In this document: in pieces, positions 26,942 through 35,105 of the stretch
Position numbering within the stretch: position 1 is the first letter of the stretch
Layout: each line of letters begins with the position of its first letter
Origin: Streptomyces sp. NBC_00557
Lineage (GTDB): Bacteria > Actinomycetota > Actinomycetes > Streptomycetales > Streptomycetaceae
Length of the DNA: 64,000 nt
Direction of reading: 5' to 3'
NCBI RefSeq assembly: GCF_036345995.1
Contig: NZ_CP107796.1
Span: 8,060,001 to 8,124,000, forward strand
The notes under the pieces: generated by a model
What the model saw: only the letters and a program-made list of their open reading frames with translations
Databases searched by the model: none
Told to the model about the DNA's origin: nothing
Translations under genes and position numbers: made by a program

Positions 26942-27440
26942 CTACAGGTTGTCTCGTTGCGGTAGGGGTGGTTCCGCGTTCAGCCCGGCCGCGTGGATGC
27001 TGAGCATCTCCGGGGCCCAGCGGGTCATGCCGTCGGCCGGCAGCGGTCCGGGCCGAGGACTTCGGCGAGGCGGTCGCGCAGTAGGAAGAGGGCCAGGTCG
27101 TTGGTGAGGAGCAGGGCGTCGCGCACCGCCGGGTCCCGCCCGGAGCGGCCAGTCCGGCTGCGGCCAGGCCGTCCAGCGTCACCCTCCTCAGGTCGTACAG
27201 CCGCTGGAAAAGCAGCCGTCTTCCGGCATCGGTGTCGGACAGCGGGAGTCGGCGCAGTAGCCGGGCGGGGGTGGGGGAGTCGTCCGGCGGAAGACGGGCG
27301 AAGGCTTCGCTCGGCGACCTCGCCCCGGCACCGGGATCGAGTAGGTCCGCTCCGTTCTCACCTCTCAGCTCGCCGAGCATCGCCTCGACGACGTCCGGGA
27401 CGCACTGGTCGACTTCCTGGCGCGACCCCTCCTTCGACCC
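26942..27440 (-). pseudogene. TetR regulator relic with two frameshifts and no HTH
   Basis: On the minus strand three successive frames rebuild the C-terminal part of a TetR regulator: first SRQEVDQCVPDVVEAMLGEL to LRRVTLDGLAAAGLAA, then DPAVRDALLLTNDLALFLLR to EVLGPD, then PADGMTRWAPEMLSIHAAGL ending in a TAG at 26942. The shifts fall near 27130-27145 and 27040-27050, both in C/G-rich runs. The helix-turn-helix that should precede GSKEGSRQEV is missing beyond about 27440. With the ABC ATPase relic downstream it is the ruin of a TetR-controlled drug-export locus. Confidence 0.7.
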
Positions 27441-27606
27441 CGGAATCCGGCAAGGGAGACAGGCCGACTGACCGCGCCTGGGTCGAATCGCCGCCGGGGC
27501 CATTCGGAGGCTTTTCAATAGCGCCTTCCATGGACGTCCCGCAGGCTGGAGCCGGATGTGAACGCTTCGCCGCTGACCGTGGCAGACAAGGCTCTGGGAG
27601 GATCGC

Positions 27607-28344
27607 GTGGCCGCTTCGCCGCCCGGCAACGACACACCGCCCGCGAGGTACGACGACCTGCGGGCCCTGGTGATCAACTGCACCCTCAAACGCTCCCCGG
27701 AGACAAGCAACACCCAGGGGCTGATCCACCGCAGTACCAACCTCATGGAGGCGCAGGGCGTGCACGTCGACGTCGTACGGGCGGTGGACCACGACATCGC
27801 CACCGGCGTGTGGCCCGACATGAGAGAGCACGGCTGGGAGACGGACGCCTGGCCGGACCTGTACGAGCAGGTCATGGCGGCCGACATCCTGGTGCTGGCC
27901 GGCCCCATCTGGCTGGGCGACAACAGCTCCGTGATGAAGCAGGTGATCGAGCGCCTCTACGCCTGCTCCAGCCTGCTCAACGAGTACGGCCAGTACGCCT
28001 ATTACGGCCGTGTGGGAGGCTGCCTGATCACCGGCAACGAGGACGGCGTCAAGCACTGCGCCATGAACGTCCTCTACAGCCTCCAGCACCTGGGCTACAC
28101 CATCCCGCCCCAGGCGGACGCCGGGTGGATCGGCGAGGCGGGCCCCGGCCCCTCCTACCTCGACCCCGGCTCGGGCGGCCCGGAGAACGACTTCACCAAC
28201 CGCAACACCACCTTCATGACCTGGAACCTGCTGCACCTGGCCCGGGCGCTGAAGGACCTCGGCGGCATCCCCGCCTACGGCAACCAGCGCACCGCCTGGG
28301 ACGCCGGCTGCCGACGCGACTACGAGAACCCCGAGCACCGGTAG
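27607..28344 (+). CDS. Flavodoxin-fold NAD(P)H-dependent reductase
   Basis: The 245-residue product, GTG at 27607 with GGGAGG upstream, has a flavodoxin-like fold: a first strand LRALVINCTLKRSPETSNTQ with a phosphate-binding loop, DILVLAGPIWLGDNSSVMKQ matching the FMN isoalloxazine-binding loop, and GGCLITGNEDGVKHC. This is the NADPH-dependent FMN reductase/iron-sulfur flavoprotein group, which transfers electrons to small acceptors in the cytoplasm. The insertion of about 40 residues after GYTIPPQADAGWIGEAGPG is typical for the actinobacterial branch. It stands alone among relics. Confidence 0.87.
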   Translation: MAASPPGNDTPPARYDDLRALVINCTLKRSPETSNTQGLIHRSTNLMEAQGVHVDVVRAVDHDIATGVWPDMREHGWETDAWPDLYEQVMAADILVLAGPIWLGDNSSVMKQVIERLYACSSLLNEYGQYAYYGRVGGCLITGNEDGVKHCAMNVLYSLQHLGYTIPPQADAGWIGEAGPGPSYLDPGSGGPENDFTNRNTTFMTWNLLHLARALKDLGGIPAYGNQRTAWDAGCRRDYENPEHR

Positions 28345-28749
28345 GGAGATACCGATGGCAAGTGGTGGACCGCCGACCAGTGACCAGCGGTGCACACCGC
28401 CGTGACGTGCGCACGGGCCCGCACGCCCCCCGTACACACACCCACCGGGACACCACTGCCGCACACCCACTGAGCTGGGGAGCTACTGACCACGGCTGGT
28501 TGGCCGGACTGGATGCCACTGAGCGAGGCTGAGGCGCCGCGGTTGCCTGGTGTCTACCTGGCCAGGCAGGGTGCGGCCGGCCCCGTGTCGGCGTCGTCCG
28601 TTCCGACGGTGCAGCCGCAAGGGCCGCTGGCGGACGCACCGCGGGGTACGCGAGCGAAGCAGTGGCCCCGCGGTGCCGGCAGTGGAGCCCTGCCGCTGGC
28701 CGCGGCGCCGCTGTGTCCGGCCGTCGGCACCCGCTGCTTCTGTCGCAGA
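28345..28749. other. No gene recognised
   Basis: Open frames here are low-complexity, GC-rich translations with no recognisable domain. Confidence 0.4.
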
Positions 28750-29215
28750 GGTGCTTGCTGTCCGGCCGGCGCACGTACAGGCGGTGATCGCGGGCCGGCT
28801 GTACGGCCTCGAGACGGTGGGGGGGCTGCGGCGAGGTGGGGGTGTCGGCAGTCGTGCAGTACCAGCTGTTCGGCGGCTTGGGCGGCTGCCCTGGCCGGAC
28901 CGGGGCTGGAATCCTTGAGCGCCATGTGGTCCATGAGAGCGGCTCGACGCAGGAGCCAGGCGCGTTCCGCCGCGGCCGGCTCCATGGGCGGCGCCGTGGC
29001 GTTCCCTGCTCGAGGACGAGCAGCAGGGTCATGCACTCGTGCCCGTACCGGGCTGCGTTGGCGGTGAGTTCATCGACGATGAGAACCTCGGAGTCCCGCT
29101 GGCCGACGGGAACGCTCCACGTCTCCAGCAGCTCAGCCGCGAGGTGCCGGGCGGCCGGGACATGCGCCTCCTGGGCGGGCAGGGTGAGCAGCGCCTGGCG
29201 GAGCTCGATGCAACA
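28750..29215 (-). pseudogene. Relic of a GHKL ATPase joined to another gene fragment
   Basis: On the minus strand, from 29212 to about 29010, the sequence reads VPAARHLAAELLETW, then VLIVDELTANAARYGHECMT. This is the N-box (E...N) of a RsbW/SpoIIAB-like ATPase. After LLLVLEQGTP the reading breaks: the G1 and G2 boxes are missing. In a neighbouring frame from about 28990 follows MEPAAAERAWLLRRAALMDHMALKDSSPG, which resembles the start of small Streptomyces proteins often found in such loci. The arrangement looks like a deletion that joined two gene fragments. Intact homologue of the ATPase type at 52.5 kb. Confidence 0.5.
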
Positions 29216-29255
29216 CCCGGCCGGGGGAACGGGTGCCGTGACCGGAGTTATTTTC

Positions 29256-29294
29256 CCTTACGCCGTATGGGGGCTGATACCGTACGAGGTATGG
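29256..29294. promoter_or_regulatory. Two tandem operators at the start of the TetR gene
   Basis: CCTTACGCCGTATGG at 29256-29270 and CCGTACGAGGTATGG at 29280-29294 match the palindrome CCATACGTCGTATGG (found twice at 32.9 kb) at 13 and 12 of 15 positions. The second copy covers the ATG of the TetR gene at 29291. Their centres are 24 bp apart. Their position suggests autoregulation by the TetR protein encoded here. Confidence 0.7.
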
Positions 29295-29998
29295 AAAAGA
29301 AGGTGAGGCGTCCCCCGCGGGGAACGAGGAAGAGGGACGTGCCTCTGACCGAGGCCGGGATCTACGCCGCCGCCCTGCGGCTCATTGACGAGGACGGGGT
29401 CGAGGCGCTCACCATGCGCAAACTCGCCACCGTGCTCGACGCGAACCCGATGTCGCTGTACCACCACGTGCCGAACAAGGAAGCCGTGCTGCGTGGCGTG
29501 ACGAGAATGGTCGGCGCCCAGTTCCGCACCGTGACGCTTGAGGACGCGCCCTGGCAGGAGCGCCTGCGTCTGCTCGCCACGGACTTCCGGACGCTGGCGC
29601 GCCGGCACCCCGAGCTGATGGCCTACTCGTTCAGCCACCAGCCCGACTTCATCCAGGCCGACGACCCGTTCTGGACGGCCCTCACCGCGATCGTGGCCGC
29701 TGCCGGCGTGCCGTTGCCAGAGGTCCCTGAGATCGCCGCGCTGATCGTCGCCGTCGTCGTCGGTGTCCTCGCCGCCGAACTGAACGGCGCTCTCCACCAG
29801 TGGGCGAACCTCAAGCCCCCCGGCCCTGATGCCGACGGCGAAGACGGGCCCACGGATGCATCGCCTGGCTCGACGGGTGCAGGTACTGCGGGCCCTGATC
29901 GGGATCATATGTTCCGTCTCGTGATGGACATGCTGATCACAGGCCTGGAAAGCCGGCTCACCGCAGGTCGCGACGGCCAGGACGCCGGCCGTCGCTGA
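29291..29998 (+). CDS. TetR-family regulator (TetR_C-type)
   Basis: The 235-residue product from the ATG at 29291 has a helix-turn-helix ALTMRKLATVLDANPMSLYHHV followed by PNKEAVLRGVTRMV, and a C-terminal domain like that of the tetracycline repressor branch (HPELMAYSFSHQP, then the acidic linker GPDADGEDGPTD). A GAGGT lies just before the ATG. Two palindromic sites, one across the start codon, suggest that it represses itself; the same palindrome occurs twice upstream of the secreted-protein gene at 32.4 kb, its most likely target. The ligand is unknown. Confidence 0.92.
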   Translation: MEKKVRRPPRGTRKRDVPLTEAGIYAAALRLIDEDGVEALTMRKLATVLDANPMSLYHHVPNKEAVLRGVTRMVGAQFRTVTLEDAPWQERLRLLATDFRTLARRHPELMAYSFSHQPDFIQADDPFWTALTAIVAAAGVPLPEVPEIAALIVAVVVGVLAAELNGALHQWANLKPPGPDADGEDGPTDASPGSTGAGTAGPDRDHMFRLVMDMLITGLESRLTAGRDGQDAGRR

Positions 29999-30117
29999 GT
30001 CAGCGGCTGTGAGGCGCGGAGAGCAGCACCGCCTCGAACCGGTCCGCGCGCCGTACCGGCCTCGACAGGGAGCGACGCGCGGAGCGTGCCCAGCCCGACA
30101 CGGCGTAAAAATGGGTT

Positions 30118-31290
30118 ATGGGTGCACGCGGAAGATCGGAAGACCGCTTCTTGTCACAGCAGGCGGGGCGCGGTTTGCTGGTGATCGCGCTCGCACTGAT
30201 CGTGGCCATCACCGTGACGGACATCGGCATCGGCACCACCGTTCATCTGGGCCCGTTGCTGGTCATCGCGCCGACTCTGACCGCCTCCTTCGCCGGTCCG
30301 CGGCTGACCGCTCTGGTCGGGGCTCTGGCTCAGGCCGCCCTGGTGATCATCTCCGTCCTCCACGGCGGGCTGACCACGACGAATCACGTGGCGCAGCTCA
30401 TCGCCCTGGCCGTGCTGTCGGCTCTGGTCGTCCTCATCACCTATATGCGGGAACGGCGTGCTCGGGAGCTGAGCCGGGTGCGGTCGGTGGCCGAGACGGC
30501 ACAGCGCATTCTGCTGCGGCCGCCACCCCGCCGGATCGGACCCTTGCGGGTGGCCTGGCTGTATCTGGCCGCCGAGGACGAGGCCCAGATCGGGGGTGAC
30601 CTGTTGGCGGTCGCCCGCGCCGCTCATCCCTGCACCCGGATCCTCATCGGCGACGTACGAGGCCATGGACTGGCCTCCATCGGCGAGGCATCGGTGGTGA
30701 TGGGCGCGTTCCGTGAGGGCGCTCACCGGTACGCCTCCCTGCCCGAACTCGTCAGCGCCGTCGAGGAGAGCGTCTGCCGGAACCTGGACGAGGTCGCCGC
30801 CACCGTGCACGACGTCGGCGAACACTTCATCACCGCCGTAATGATCGACATCCACGATCAGGGCCCGCGGGCCGAGATGCTCAACTGCGGCCATCCGCCA
30901 CCCCTGCTGATCCGTGGCGACCAGGTGACCGTCCTCAACTCCCGCCGACCCGCACCCCCGTTGGGCCTGTGCGCCCTCTGCACACGGAACGACCGCACCG
31001 ACCCGTTCACCTTGGAACCGGGCGACATGCTGCTGCTCTACACCGACGGCGTGATCGAAGCCCGCTCACCGACCGGAGCCTTCTACCCGCTCGCCGAGCG
31101 GGTCGCCGCCTTCCCCAGCTCAGGCCCCGACGCCCTGCTGCACCGCATTCACCGCGACCTGCTCGCGCACACCGGTGAGCAGCTCACCGACGACGCCGCC
31201 TTCCTGATCATCGAACGGGCCCCCGCTCACCTGCACCGGCCGCACCTCATGACCCATGCCGGCGGATCTCCGCCATTCACGACCGGTTGA
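30118..31290 (+). CDS. Membrane-bound SpoIIE/PP2C-type serine phosphatase (copy A)
   Basis: The 390-residue product has four hydrophobic segments at residues about 18-105 and a PP2C-type phosphatase domain from about 140: QIGGDLLAVARA, IGDVRGHGLASI, MLNCGHPPPLLI, LLLYTDGVIEAR and DDAAFLIIE hold the metal-binding aspartates. Such phosphatases dephosphorylate STAS anti-sigma antagonists and so release sigma factors in stress responses. The N-terminal sensor part is a bare membrane domain. The ATG at 30118 lies eight bases after an AAAAATG element with no strong ribosome binding site. A close inverted paralogue is at 45.5 kb. Confidence 0.92.
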   Translation: MGARGRSEDRFLSQQAGRGLLVIALALIVAITVTDIGIGTTVHLGPLLVIAPTLTASFAGPRLTALVGALAQAALVIISVLHGGLTTTNHVAQLIALAVLSALVVLITYMRERRARELSRVRSVAETAQRILLRPPPRRIGPLRVAWLYLAAEDEAQIGGDLLAVARAAHPCTRILIGDVRGHGLASIGEASVVMGAFREGAHRYASLPELVSAVEESVCRNLDEVAATVHDVGEHFITAVMIDIHDQGPRAEMLNCGHPPPLLIRGDQVTVLNSRRPAPPLGLCALCTRNDRTDPFTLEPGDMLLLYTDGVIEARSPTGAFYPLAERVAAFPSSGPDALLHRIHRDLLAHTGEQLTDDAAFLIIERAPAHLHRPHLMTHAGGSPPFTTG

Positions 31291-31350
31291 CCGTCACTGA
31301 CCTCCTCGCCAGGTGCCGCACTGGTGCACACCACGGAGCCCGCCGCCCAT

Positions 31351-31366
31351 GCCCGCCATGGCGGGC
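31351..31366. terminator. 16-bp palindrome between convergent genes
   Basis: GCCCGCCATGGCGGGC is a perfect palindrome between the end of the phosphatase gene (31290) and the end of the NIPSNAP gene (31395). It could work as a bidirectional terminator, although without a loop it would fold with a 4-base turn. Confidence 0.45.
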
Positions 31367-31394
31367 GCCTGCCGGGTCGCGCCGAGCCGCTGAG

Positions 31395-31724
31395 TCAGCG
31401 CAGGGGCGAGTCGGCGGTGGGCGTCAGTACGGTCTCGGTGACGCCGACGATCTGGCTGATGTCGAACCCCTCCATGTCGGCGCGGAATGCGGGGCCGGCC
31501 AGGTACGCCTGCAGTCGCTCCTGTACGTCGTCGGCGTCCCTGTAGGAGACGAGGGCGTACAGCCGCGGTGTCTCGCTTCCCGAAGTCGGGGGCACCGTCC
31601 AGACGCCGTGCGTGGTGATCCGGTGCTTCGCCATTCCGGGGATGTGCTGGGACCAGATGTTCTCGTAGGCGGCGAGGGCCTCCGGGCTGGACAGGGTGTA
31701 GACACGAAGCTGGTACTGGGACAT
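31395..31724 (-). CDS. NIPSNAP-family protein
   Basis: From the ATG at 31724 (MSQYQLRVYTLSS) the 109-residue product is a single ferredoxin-like alpha/beta barrel of the NIPSNAP family: YQLRVYTL at the start, then WSQHIPGMAKHRITTHGVWTVPP and LYALVSYRDADDVQERLQAYLA. Members are small dimeric cytoplasmic proteins without an agreed activity, often next to monooxygenase or degradation genes. It lies 51 bases downstream of the SsgA-like gene on the same strand and may share its transcript. Confidence 0.87.
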   Translation of the reverse strand: MSQYQLRVYTLSSPEALAAYENIWSQHIPGMAKHRITTHGVWTVPPTSGSETPRLYALVSYRDADDVQERLQAYLAGPAFRADMEGFDISQIVGVTETVLTPTADSPLR

Positions 31725-31775
31725 GAACACTCGTTCCTTTTCTGGCTGGTCTGTCTGGGCATCGATGGTCGACGG

Positions 31776-32195
31776 TCAGCTCCGCGAGAGCAGGTACGCC
31801 AGTTCGGTGTCCCAGTCGATGCGTCCGGACTCGGTGTCCCGTGGCACCAGAGCCTCCGTGCGCTCCAGGAACGCCTTGACGTCCTGCACGGGAACCTCGA
31901 GCAGGGCGGTGCCCGCGCGAGACCGGAGAGCGAGGTACATCGCCTGGTCGCCACGACCGACGGCCGACCAGATCCGGACGTCCCCATGACCTGCGCAGCC
32001 CTCCAGGCCGTCGGCCAGAAGATCACGTCCCAGGACCCATGCGGCGGGCTCGTCACTGTGGAGGAAGAAGGCCGCACGGACGACATAGGGATCAGCGGGC
32101 TCGTACCGCAGACGCATGCACAGGGGCAGGAAGCAGGCCCGCGAGACGACGAGCCGAGCGGTCACCCCCTGGACCACGGTCCTCGAAGACTCCAT
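31776..32195 (-). CDS. SsgA-like sporulation/cell-division regulator (SALP)
   Basis: The product has about 139 residues from the ATG at 32195 (32201 is an alternative with too short a distance to GGAGTGA). It follows the SALP family throughout: PLCMRLRYEPADPYVVRAAFFLHSDEPA is split here as the conserved LRYEPADPYVVRAAF core, followed by WVLGRDLLADGL, DVRIWSAVG and LLEVPVQDVKAFLERTEALVP. SALPs are restricted to sporulating actinomycetes and guide septum placement or spore wall synthesis; which paralogue this is cannot be told from sequence alone. It supports the assignment of the window to Streptomyces. Confidence 0.92.
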   Translation of the reverse strand: MESSRTVVQGVTARLVVSRACFLPLCMRLRYEPADPYVVRAAFFLHSDEPAAWVLGRDLLADGLEGCAGHGDVRIWSAVGRGDQAMYLALRSRAGTALLEVPVQDVKAFLERTEALVPRDTESGRIDWDTELAYLLSRS

Positions 32196-32409
32196 CGGCA
32201 TTCACTCCAAGACGCCCTCTGCTCCGGCTGCGCCTCGCCGCTCGCGGCGGTGAAGACGTAGGGGCGGAAGGGACGTTGCGGCACGGCTCGGGCGCCGGGA
32301 CGGCATCGGCGGACCGCGCGATTGGTGCGTCGCGGCAGATGGGCGACGCGTGCCTGCGGCACGAGGTGGGTGGGTGCAGGCAGGGGTCGAGACACAAGCA
32401 GTACCTGCC

Positions 32410-32805
32410 TCACCGGTCAGCGTGGTTCCGGTCGAAGTGGTCCCAGCCCCGGCCGTCGTGCTCGTAGCGGTTCCGGGTGTCCCGGTGCGACCTGCCGGAC
32501 TTCCATCCGCGTCCCTCGTCGTCCCAGCGGTAGCAGCGACCGTCGGGGCTGTGCCAGGACGAGCCGGTGACACGGTCGTCGTGGTGCCAGCCTCGGTTCT
32601 CGTCCCAGCAGTAGCCCTGCTCGATCAGGTAGCCGATGCCGTGGTCCCAACGGTAGTCGGCGGCGTCGACCCCGGCGGCCGGCCGGTGGACGTGCACCGG
32701 TGCGGGAGTCGCGGCCGAAGCGGTGCCCCCGGCACCGATGACGGCGACGCCCGCGACCGCCACGGAGGAGGCAGCGACAGCGATCCGCTTCGTGAGCTTC
32801 TTCAT
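32410..32805 (-). CDS. Small secreted Trp/His-rich protein
   Basis: The 131-residue product starts at the ATG at 32805 with GGAAGGAAAG upstream. It has a Lys-rich signal peptide, KKLTKRIAVAASSVAVAGVA, cleaved near TASAA. The mature part of about 100 residues is very polar, with many Trp, His, Asp and Arg residues (YRWDHGIGYLIEQGYCWDE, HSPDGRCYRWDDEGRGW), and two cysteines that may form a disulfide. I do not know a function. The leader carries a perfect hairpin (32821-32839) and two palindromes farther upstream that match the operator of the TetR gene at 29.3 kb. Confidence 0.82.
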   Translation of the reverse strand: MKKLTKRIAVAASSVAVAGVAVIGAGGTASAATPAPVHVHRPAAGVDAADYRWDHGIGYLIEQGYCWDENRGWHHDDRVTGSSWHSPDGRCYRWDDEGRGWKSGRSHRDTRNRYEHDGRGWDHFDRNHADR

Positions 32806-32820
32806 GATCTTTCCTTCCGG

Positions 32821-32839
32821 TTGGCGCGATCCGCGCCAA
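32821..32839 (-). promoter_or_regulatory. Leader hairpin upstream of the secreted-protein gene
   Basis: TTGGCGCG-ATC-CGCGCCAA is a perfect 8-bp stem with a 3-base loop, directly before the ribosome binding site (about 32811-32818, minus strand). It would lie in the 5' untranslated mRNA and could influence stability or access of ribosomes. Confidence 0.6.
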
Positions 32840-32891
32840 CGGCTGCTTGGGCAGGCGATGTGTAGCGCCTGGCGTTGTCCGATCGAGATTT

Positions 32892-32940
32892 CCATACGTC
32901 GTATGGAATTGCGTCTGCAGAGTAACCATACGTCGTATGG
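32892..32940. promoter_or_regulatory. Two perfect CCATACGTCGTATGG operators
   Basis: The 15-base sequence CCATACGTCGTATGG, symmetric around the central base, occurs at 32892-32906 and again at 32926-32940, 34 bp centre to centre. In the first copy the symmetry extends to 19 bases (TTCCATACG...CGTATGGAA). They lie 87-135 bases before the start of the secreted-protein gene, where its promoter must be. Related copies at 29.26-29.29 kb flank the start of a TetR gene. Confidence 0.85.
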
Positions 32941-33418
32941 AAATGTGGAGGTGGCGACGGTGACACGCACCACAGGCTGTAGTGCGTGATCGAGGGTGAT
33001 GATCGGGCCACGCCAGGTGTGATCAACGGCTTCGGCCGGGGGCCCGAGCCCGACCTGCATGAATCCGTGAATGACCAAGAACCGCCCCGACCCGGAGACG
33101 TCCTGGGCCCACAACGGCGGTTTGCGATTGTCGGAAGGCGGCGCGAGCATTTTTCTAGGGCGCAACGGCCGGGCCAAGCTTGAATGCCGGCGCCGTCGGC
33201 GGAGAGACATGCTCTTCGCGCTGCGACACTCCCATGGACGTCACCGTGACCGGGGCGACGCAGCGCACAAGACCGGGCCCGCTCAGCCGGTGTCCTGGGG
33301 TGACGGGGAGGACACCCGCGGTCGGCTCACCTGGCAGGGGAACTGAGCCCCCATAGCTGAATGACCGTGCCGGAGGTCGCCGCCGCGGGGCGAGCGGCAG
33401 AGCGGAAGGATTCTGCCC
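32941..33418. other. Intergenic upstream of the P450 operon
   Basis: Nearly 480 bases without a recognisable gene. The stretch must contain the promoter of the ferredoxin-P450 operon; no clear operator was noticed. Confidence 0.45.
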
Positions 33419-33637
33419 ATGCGGATCGTCGTGGACCTTAATCGCTGTCAGGGATACGCACAGTGCGTGTATCTGGCGCACGAGGTCTTCAGGTTGAACG
33501 GTCAGGAGGCGCTCACCTATGAGCCGAACCCCGATGACGAGCGGCGCCTGCAGGTCGAGCGAGCTGCTGTGGCGTGCCCGGTGCAGGCGATCGTGATCGA
33601 CCGCGTGGACGGAGCGGAGCGAGGCGAGACGTCATGA
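33419..33637 (+). CDS. 3Fe-4S ferredoxin of P450 type
   Basis: The 72-residue product has the short cluster motif CQGYAQC and a distal CPVQAI, i.e. C-x2-(Tyr/Gly region)-x-C plus a remote cysteine, as in 3Fe-4S ferredoxins that reduce actinobacterial cytochromes P450. The second cysteine position of 4Fe-4S proteins is not occupied, so a 3Fe-4S cluster is expected. GGAAGGA precedes the ATG. Its TGA overlaps the ATG of the reductase gene, and the P450 gene follows: together they form a complete electron chain. Confidence 0.92.
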   Translation: MRIVVDLNRCQGYAQCVYLAHEVFRLNGQEALTYEPNPDDERRLQVERAAVACPVQAIVIDRVDGAERGETS

Positions 33638-35037
33638 CCTTGCGGGCCACGGTCGCGGAGCTGGTGCGCGAGTTCCGGGCCAGCGGCCGGATCGTCATCG
33701 TGGGCGCTTCACTGGCCGGGCTGCGGGCCGCGGAGACTCTGCGCGACGAGGGCTTCACCGGTTCCCTGACCATCATCGGGGACGAGCCGTACGAGCCGTA
33801 TGACCGTCCGCCGCTGTCCAAGCAGGTGCTCAAGGGCTGGGTGCCGGCCGACCACACGAAGCTGCCCCGCATGCGGGAAGTGGATGCGGACTGGCGGCTC
33901 GGGGTGGCTGCCACCGGGCTGGACCGGGCCACCAAGCAGGTGCGCCTGGCGAATGGCGAGCTGATCCCGTACGACCGGTTGCTGATCGCCACGGGCACCC
34001 GCGCACGACAGTGGCCCAACCCGGCCGAGGCCGCACTGCACGGGGTGCACACGATCCGCTCGCGTGACGATGCCGCGCAGCTGCAGAAGGAGCTGGCCGA
34101 GCCGCCGTCGCGGGTCCTGGTCATCGGAGCCGGGTTCATCGGCTCGGAAGTGGCGTCCGTGTGCCGGGAGCTCGGCATCCCGGTGACCGTCGTCGAGCGG
34201 GGCGCGGCGCCGCTGGTCGGTGCGCTCGGCGGGGTGATCGGGGAGATCGCCGCGCAGCTGCAGCGCGATCACGGTGTGGACCTGCGCTGCGGGCTGGGCG
34301 TGTCGTCGCTGGAGGGCGACCCTGGTGGGCACGTGCGGCGTGCGCATCTGTCGGACGGATCCGCTGTCGACGCCGATGTGGTGGTGGCTTCGCTGGGGTC
34401 GATCCGCAACGTGGAATGGCTGGAGGGCTCCGGGCTGGCGGCCGGCTTCTGGGGCGTCGGGTGCGACGCCGGTGGCCGGGCCTTCGACATCAACGGCGTG
34501 GTCACCGACAGCGTCTACGTGGCAGGGGACGTGGCGCGCGCTCCGCACGTGCTGTACGAATACCAGTTTCTCGCGATGGAGCACTGGGACAACGCCGTAC
34601 TCGGCGCCGAGACCGCGGCCCACAACATGGTGAACCTCGAGCCCCACTATCGTCCGCATCTGCTGCTGCCCGGCTTCTGGTCCGGTCAGTTCGGCGTGAA
34701 CATCAAGTCCGTCGGGGTGCCGCCTTTCGGTGACGAGATCGCTTTCACGCAGGGATCCGTCGCGGAGCGCCGCTTCGCCGCCGCCTACGGTCGTCGGGGC
34801 CGCATCGTCGCCGCCGTCACCTTCGATCACGGCAAGTGGCTGGAGTACTACGGGAAGTTGATCGAGCAGTCCGGTCCGTTCCCGCCTCCGCCGCCGGGCT
34901 GGGACCAGCCGCCCGACATGAAGCCGATGCCGGCGGAGTTTCCGGACCCGAGAGTCCCGACGGCGATCCCCGACGTCGTCCTGACCGGCCATGCCCCGAG
35001 CGAGCGGACGGCCGAGTTCCGGCCGCGCCGTCACTGA
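33634..35037 (+). CDS. FAD-dependent ferredoxin reductase
   Basis: The 467-residue product starts at the ATG at 33634, which overlaps the ferredoxin stop. It has an FAD-binding motif IVIVGASLAGLRAAETLR, an NAD-binding motif VLVIGAGFIGSEVASVC and the late FAD motif VYVAGDVARAPH, the set of the BenA4/PdR class of ferredoxin reductases. C-terminally it carries a longer tail (proline-rich PPPPPGWDQPPD) that is not part of the catalytic core. It moves electrons from NAD(P)H to the upstream ferredoxin for the P450 encoded next. Confidence 0.92.
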   Translation: MTLRATVAELVREFRASGRIVIVGASLAGLRAAETLRDEGFTGSLTIIGDEPYEPYDRPPLSKQVLKGWVPADHTKLPRMREVDADWRLGVAATGLDRATKQVRLANGELIPYDRLLIATGTRARQWPNPAEAALHGVHTIRSRDDAAQLQKELAEPPSRVLVIGAGFIGSEVASVCRELGIPVTVVERGAAPLVGALGGVIGEIAAQLQRDHGVDLRCGLGVSSLEGDPGGHVRRAHLSDGSAVDADVVVASLGSIRNVEWLEGSGLAAGFWGVGCDAGGRAFDINGVVTDSVYVAGDVARAPHVLYEYQFLAMEHWDNAVLGAETAAHNMVNLEPHYRPHLLLPGFWSGQFGVNIKSVGVPPFGDEIAFTQGSVAERRFAAAYGRRGRIVAAVTFDHGKWLEYYGKLIEQSGPFPPPPPGWDQPPDMKPMPAEFPDPRVPTAIPDVVLTGHAPSERTAEFRPRRH

Positions 35038-35105
35038 CGCGCCCGCAGCCCGCCGGGTCACGCGTGCAAGCGGACAGCACCGACAGGAAGAAGGAGGGGA
35101 GCCTC

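Larger units (their letters stand above)
26442..27606. other. Decayed region between rbs operon and the flavodoxin-like gene
   Basis: Apart from the two relics and the short repeat there is nothing recognisable in this 1.1-kb stretch; the last 160 bases should contain the promoter of the 27.6-kb gene. Confidence 0.5.
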
